A DNA stretch of 64,000 bases, from assembly GCA_002914845.1 (NCBI GenBank), contig JXTC01000348.1:191396-255395 (forward strand), in the 5' to 3' direction. The stretch comes from Trema orientale. Its lineage: Eukaryota > Streptophyta > Magnoliopsida > Rosales > Cannabaceae. A program made the translations under genes and the position numbers. Under the pieces are notes generated by a model that searched no databases, was not told the DNA's origin, and saw only the letters and a list, made by a program, of their open reading frames with translations. Shown piece by piece: positions 61,548 through 64,000 of this stretch; within the stretch, counting starts at the first letter, position 1, and each line of letters begins with the position of its first letter.

Positions 61548-61726
61548 GATGAGTTTTTTTTTTTTTTTTTTTAAATTTTTTTGGGTGGTTGAGGGAAAAA
61601 AATTGGGTTTAGAGAGATAAGGGGTAATGTTTGGATGGTATCAATGTGTGAAATTGGATTTTTTTTTTTTTTTCAAAAGAAGGATTGGAGGATTAATTGA
61701 ACGTTTGGTGGTGTAGTAGGGTTTGA

Positions 61727-61735
61727 TATTTATAG
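61727..61735 (-). promoter_or_regulatory. TATA box of the ZAT11-like gene
   Basis: CTATAAATA on the minus strand, about 180 bp upstream of the start codon at 61,547. It implies a 5' leader of roughly 150 nt, within which lie two long T-runs on the plus strand (about 61,554-61,572 and 61,659-61,674; A-runs in the mRNA). Confidence 0.6.
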
Positions 61736-61756
61736 GGCATAAGTGAAGTTTGTTTA

Positions 61757-61801
61757 GTCAAAAGAGACTTTTTCATAGTTGACTTTTTAGAATATTTGAC
61801 C
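61757..61801 (-). promoter_or_regulatory. W-box cluster upstream of the ZAT11-like gene
   Basis: Three WRKY-binding TTGAC cores lie within 45 bp, just upstream of the TATA box: TTGAC read on the minus strand at 61,757-61,761, and on the plus strand at 61,779-61,783 and 61,796-61,800 (TTGACC). Clustered W-boxes are typical of defence- and wound-inducible ZAT genes. Regulation by WRKY factors is inferred. Confidence 0.5.
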
Positions 61802-62772
61802 TGATGGAGATAAGGGAGAGAAAGAGATTGTGTGTAATTTTGGAAATAAAATATGATTTTTATTTTTAATTGGAGGTTGTTTGGTGTGTTTAATAAAAAT
61901 TTTAAAAAAATAGACAAAAGAGGGGGGGAAAAAAAAAAGAAAAAGAAAGAAAGAAAGAAAGAAGAGAGGGTAAGCTATTGGCTAAGACAGAGGAACCACG
62001 TAAGCATGACCGAGGGGCTGATCGAATCTGTATTCTGTAGTGGTGATTATTGTATAACTTTACAATAAGTCTTTTATTAGAAGGTTGAGTTTTCTAGAAG
62101 ATTCACACATTTCATGTGCTTTCTTAGTATTTTATTATTATTAATATTATCGTTATTTTTCATGTCTTTGGTCTAAACTTTGCTTGCTTCCTTTTTAGTG
62201 TGAAAAAACGAAGCGACCACCTGATGAGTCGCAGAGGAAAAGTATTACCGGGACCTATGATATTTAAGACTATACGTACTGTAAGTACTATAAAATTTAA
62301 AAGGAGAAAAAGAAATTCTTAACTAGAAATTAATTAACCTGAAGCAAATATATACCTGAAACAATATGAAAATTTTTACTGAAATTATATATTAGTATAG
62401 TACTGCAGTTACGTGTGCAATTAATTTAATAATATTCAACTCAGTACTTGATCTCAAATTCTCAATCCACTGAAGTATCGAACTTTCCCGTGTGAAAAGG
62501 TAATCTTCTAATATATAGCTTTTTCAGTGTCATGTGGCAATTATATTAAAATAATCAAAATATCTGAACCTAGCTTGCTATACTAGTAAAACCCATATTC
62601 CAAACAAAGGCGTGTTCTTTTTTTTTAAGGTAATTCAAATTAAGGTGTTTACACACAAAAAGGTTGAAGAAAACTAAACTCACTTGTGCCAATATGGTTC
62701 TTAATTTGGGTTGATTTACTCTCAAAGTAATTAATTTGGTATCGAGGCTTCTAGCTGGTAAAGTAGCCATTA

Positions 62773-62773
62773 A

Positions 62774-62815
<42 letters not shown>
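62773..62815. repeat. (ATT)n microsatellite
   Basis: About fourteen ATT units, nearly perfect. Probably polymorphic in length. Confidence 0.93.
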
Positions 62816-62903
62816 GTTGGGGGCTGAAAAGTAGTGATGATTAGTTGGGTTTAGACTTCTAGTCCTCTAAAACAAAATGATATAGAGAAATGCTAAATAT
62901 ATT

Positions 62904-63260
62904 GGCCCCGTTTGTTTCGCCTATTTGAATGTGTGTATTTGAATGGAAATTGTGGAATGGGTTATAATTGGAATGGAAGACATTTGAATGGAAAAAATAG
63001 TGGAATGGGTTATAATTAGAATGAGAGTATTGGAATGGACCATTCAAAAACACCTCTTCCCCTCCATTCTCATCCAAGACACAAAAATCTATTCAAATAG
63101 TTGATGTGACTGATGAACCATTTGAATGGAAAAACTAAATTGTTGAAACAAACACTCATTCTAAAAGACCATTTGAATGGAAAATTTAGAGTTGTTGAAA
63201 CAAACACCCATTCAAATGGATTTTCCATTCCAATGGAATGGAATGGGCGAACCAAACGGC
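62904..63260. mobile_element. Short inverted-repeat DNA element (MITE-like), ~357 bp
   Basis: The left end GGCCCCGTTTGTTTCGCC and the right end GGGCGAACCAAACGGC are imperfect inverted complements. 'atttgaatggaaa' and its complement are repeated throughout, and a ~55-bp block ('ccatttgaatggaaaa' ... 'ttgttgaaacaaacac') is tandemly duplicated at about 63,116 and 63,169. 'GGCCCCGTTTGTTT' is a frequent terminus of plant hAT- or Harbinger-type MITEs. No clean target duplication is visible ('gctaaatat' against 'gctagatta' is weak), so the superfamily is open. Confidence 0.65.
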
Positions 63261-64000
63261 TAGATTATCTTTCTCGTTCTCTTTTTCACTCTTTTTTACA
63301 CTCTCCAGTCTTATTGTCTGATACGTGAATTCCATTATCTAATTTAATATTTTAATAATGCAACAAATCATAGTAGAATTCATGTGTTAAATAGTGAGAT
63401 TAAGAGAATGTAAAAGAGAATGTAAAAAAGAATATTGTTAGCATTCCTCAGAAATATATTAATCAGACTGGCCATTAATATTACTAAGACATTAGCTCAA
63501 AAGGACTTGTACATATGTAGAACGATGTATACGGCTCAATGTCCAAAACTGACATTTCTTATAGTCTTTTTACTAATTCTATTTCCGTACTTGGCTTCTC
63601 CTTATGTGCGTGTATATATATATATATATATATACATACACATATAAGTCTAAATACCTGAGTGTAAAAATTCATAACTTTTTTTTCCTAGTTAACGAAG
63701 TTTTGAAAAAACAAAAAAGGTATATATATATATATATGAACGAACTCTTGAGTATATATTGTAAGAGAGGATGAGTGTCAGATTATGATTAGTTGGCCAA
63801 ACTATGGATATAATATTATTTTTCTTAAATTTCAAGTTAATTATTTATAATTTGCTTTTTGACATATGTAAGAGAGAGAAGGACTCAAACTTAGGATCTC
63901 TGATTTTTATAACTTTAACTTTGTAATTAAGCTAATCAGCATGGTATATGGTTCTTAAAATTCTACATTAATATCCGTGATTATGTAGGAAATTTTGATG

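Larger units (their letters stand above)
61802..64000. other. Intergenic to window end
   Basis: No further gene recognised. It contains a purine-rich tract (about 61,917-61,970), an (ATT)n microsatellite, an inverted-repeat element (62.9-63.26 kb), and (TA)n tracts at about 63,613-63,632 and 63,721-63,737. Short open frames over 62,859-63,328 fall inside the inverted-repeat element. Confidence 0.5.

Overview
This window is nuclear DNA from a flowering plant, a eudicot. The base composition is AT-rich, genes are split by GT..AG introns, and intergenic spaces hold satellites, MITEs, retroposon pieces and a solo LTR. The protein set (UMAMIT/WAT1 transporter, ELP1, a DYW-class PPR protein, a QALGGH/EAR zinc finger) is plant-specific or in plant form. 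Rosaceae is my best guess from the general look of the repeats, but this is unverified. I see no viral, bacterial or CRISPR-like system.

Layout. 1-12.6 kb has no gene. It holds a diverged dispersed repeat (about 1.15-1.59 kb), a ~156-bp satellite (2.95-5.5 kb) interrupted by a poly(A)-tailed insert, a second satellite with a ~759-bp higher-order unit (5.5-7.9 kb), a fold-back MITE with a 9-bp target duplication (8.03-8.94 kb), and a retroposon with a ~17-bp target duplication (9.37-10.03 kb). 12.7-15.6 kb is a seven-exon UMAMIT/WAT1-family transporter gene whose last exon is cut by a 2.3-kb solo LTR (15,608-17,905). The LTR itself supplies the present stop codon, and the displaced original C-terminal codons still lie open behind it. 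19.3-28.3 kb is an eleven-exon ZFC3H1-like nuclear RNA-surveillance gene. 32.4-38.1 kb is a five-exon ELP1 (Elongator scaffold) gene with a near-identical tandem duplication across an exon-intron border. 42.9-45.9 kb (minus) is an intronless 1014-residue PPR-DYW organellar RNA-editing factor, divergent from a tiny two-exon gene for a 55-residue membrane protein at 46.26-46.60 kb. 46.6-60.9 kb is AT-rich intergenic DNA with MITEs and a second, inverted copy of the dispersed repeat. 60.96-61.55 kb (minus) is a ZAT11-like C2H2 zinc finger repressor with a clustered W-box promoter. The rest is intergenic.

How the genes relate. They are independent housekeeping or regulatory genes, not a pathway cluster. 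From memory, the UMAMIT-like, ZFC3H1-like and PPR genes resemble Arabidopsis At2g39510, At2g39580 and At2g39620, which would make this an old conserved gene-order block. That needs a search to confirm. All exon joins given here were made by eye from GT/AG sites, reading frame and family knowledge.
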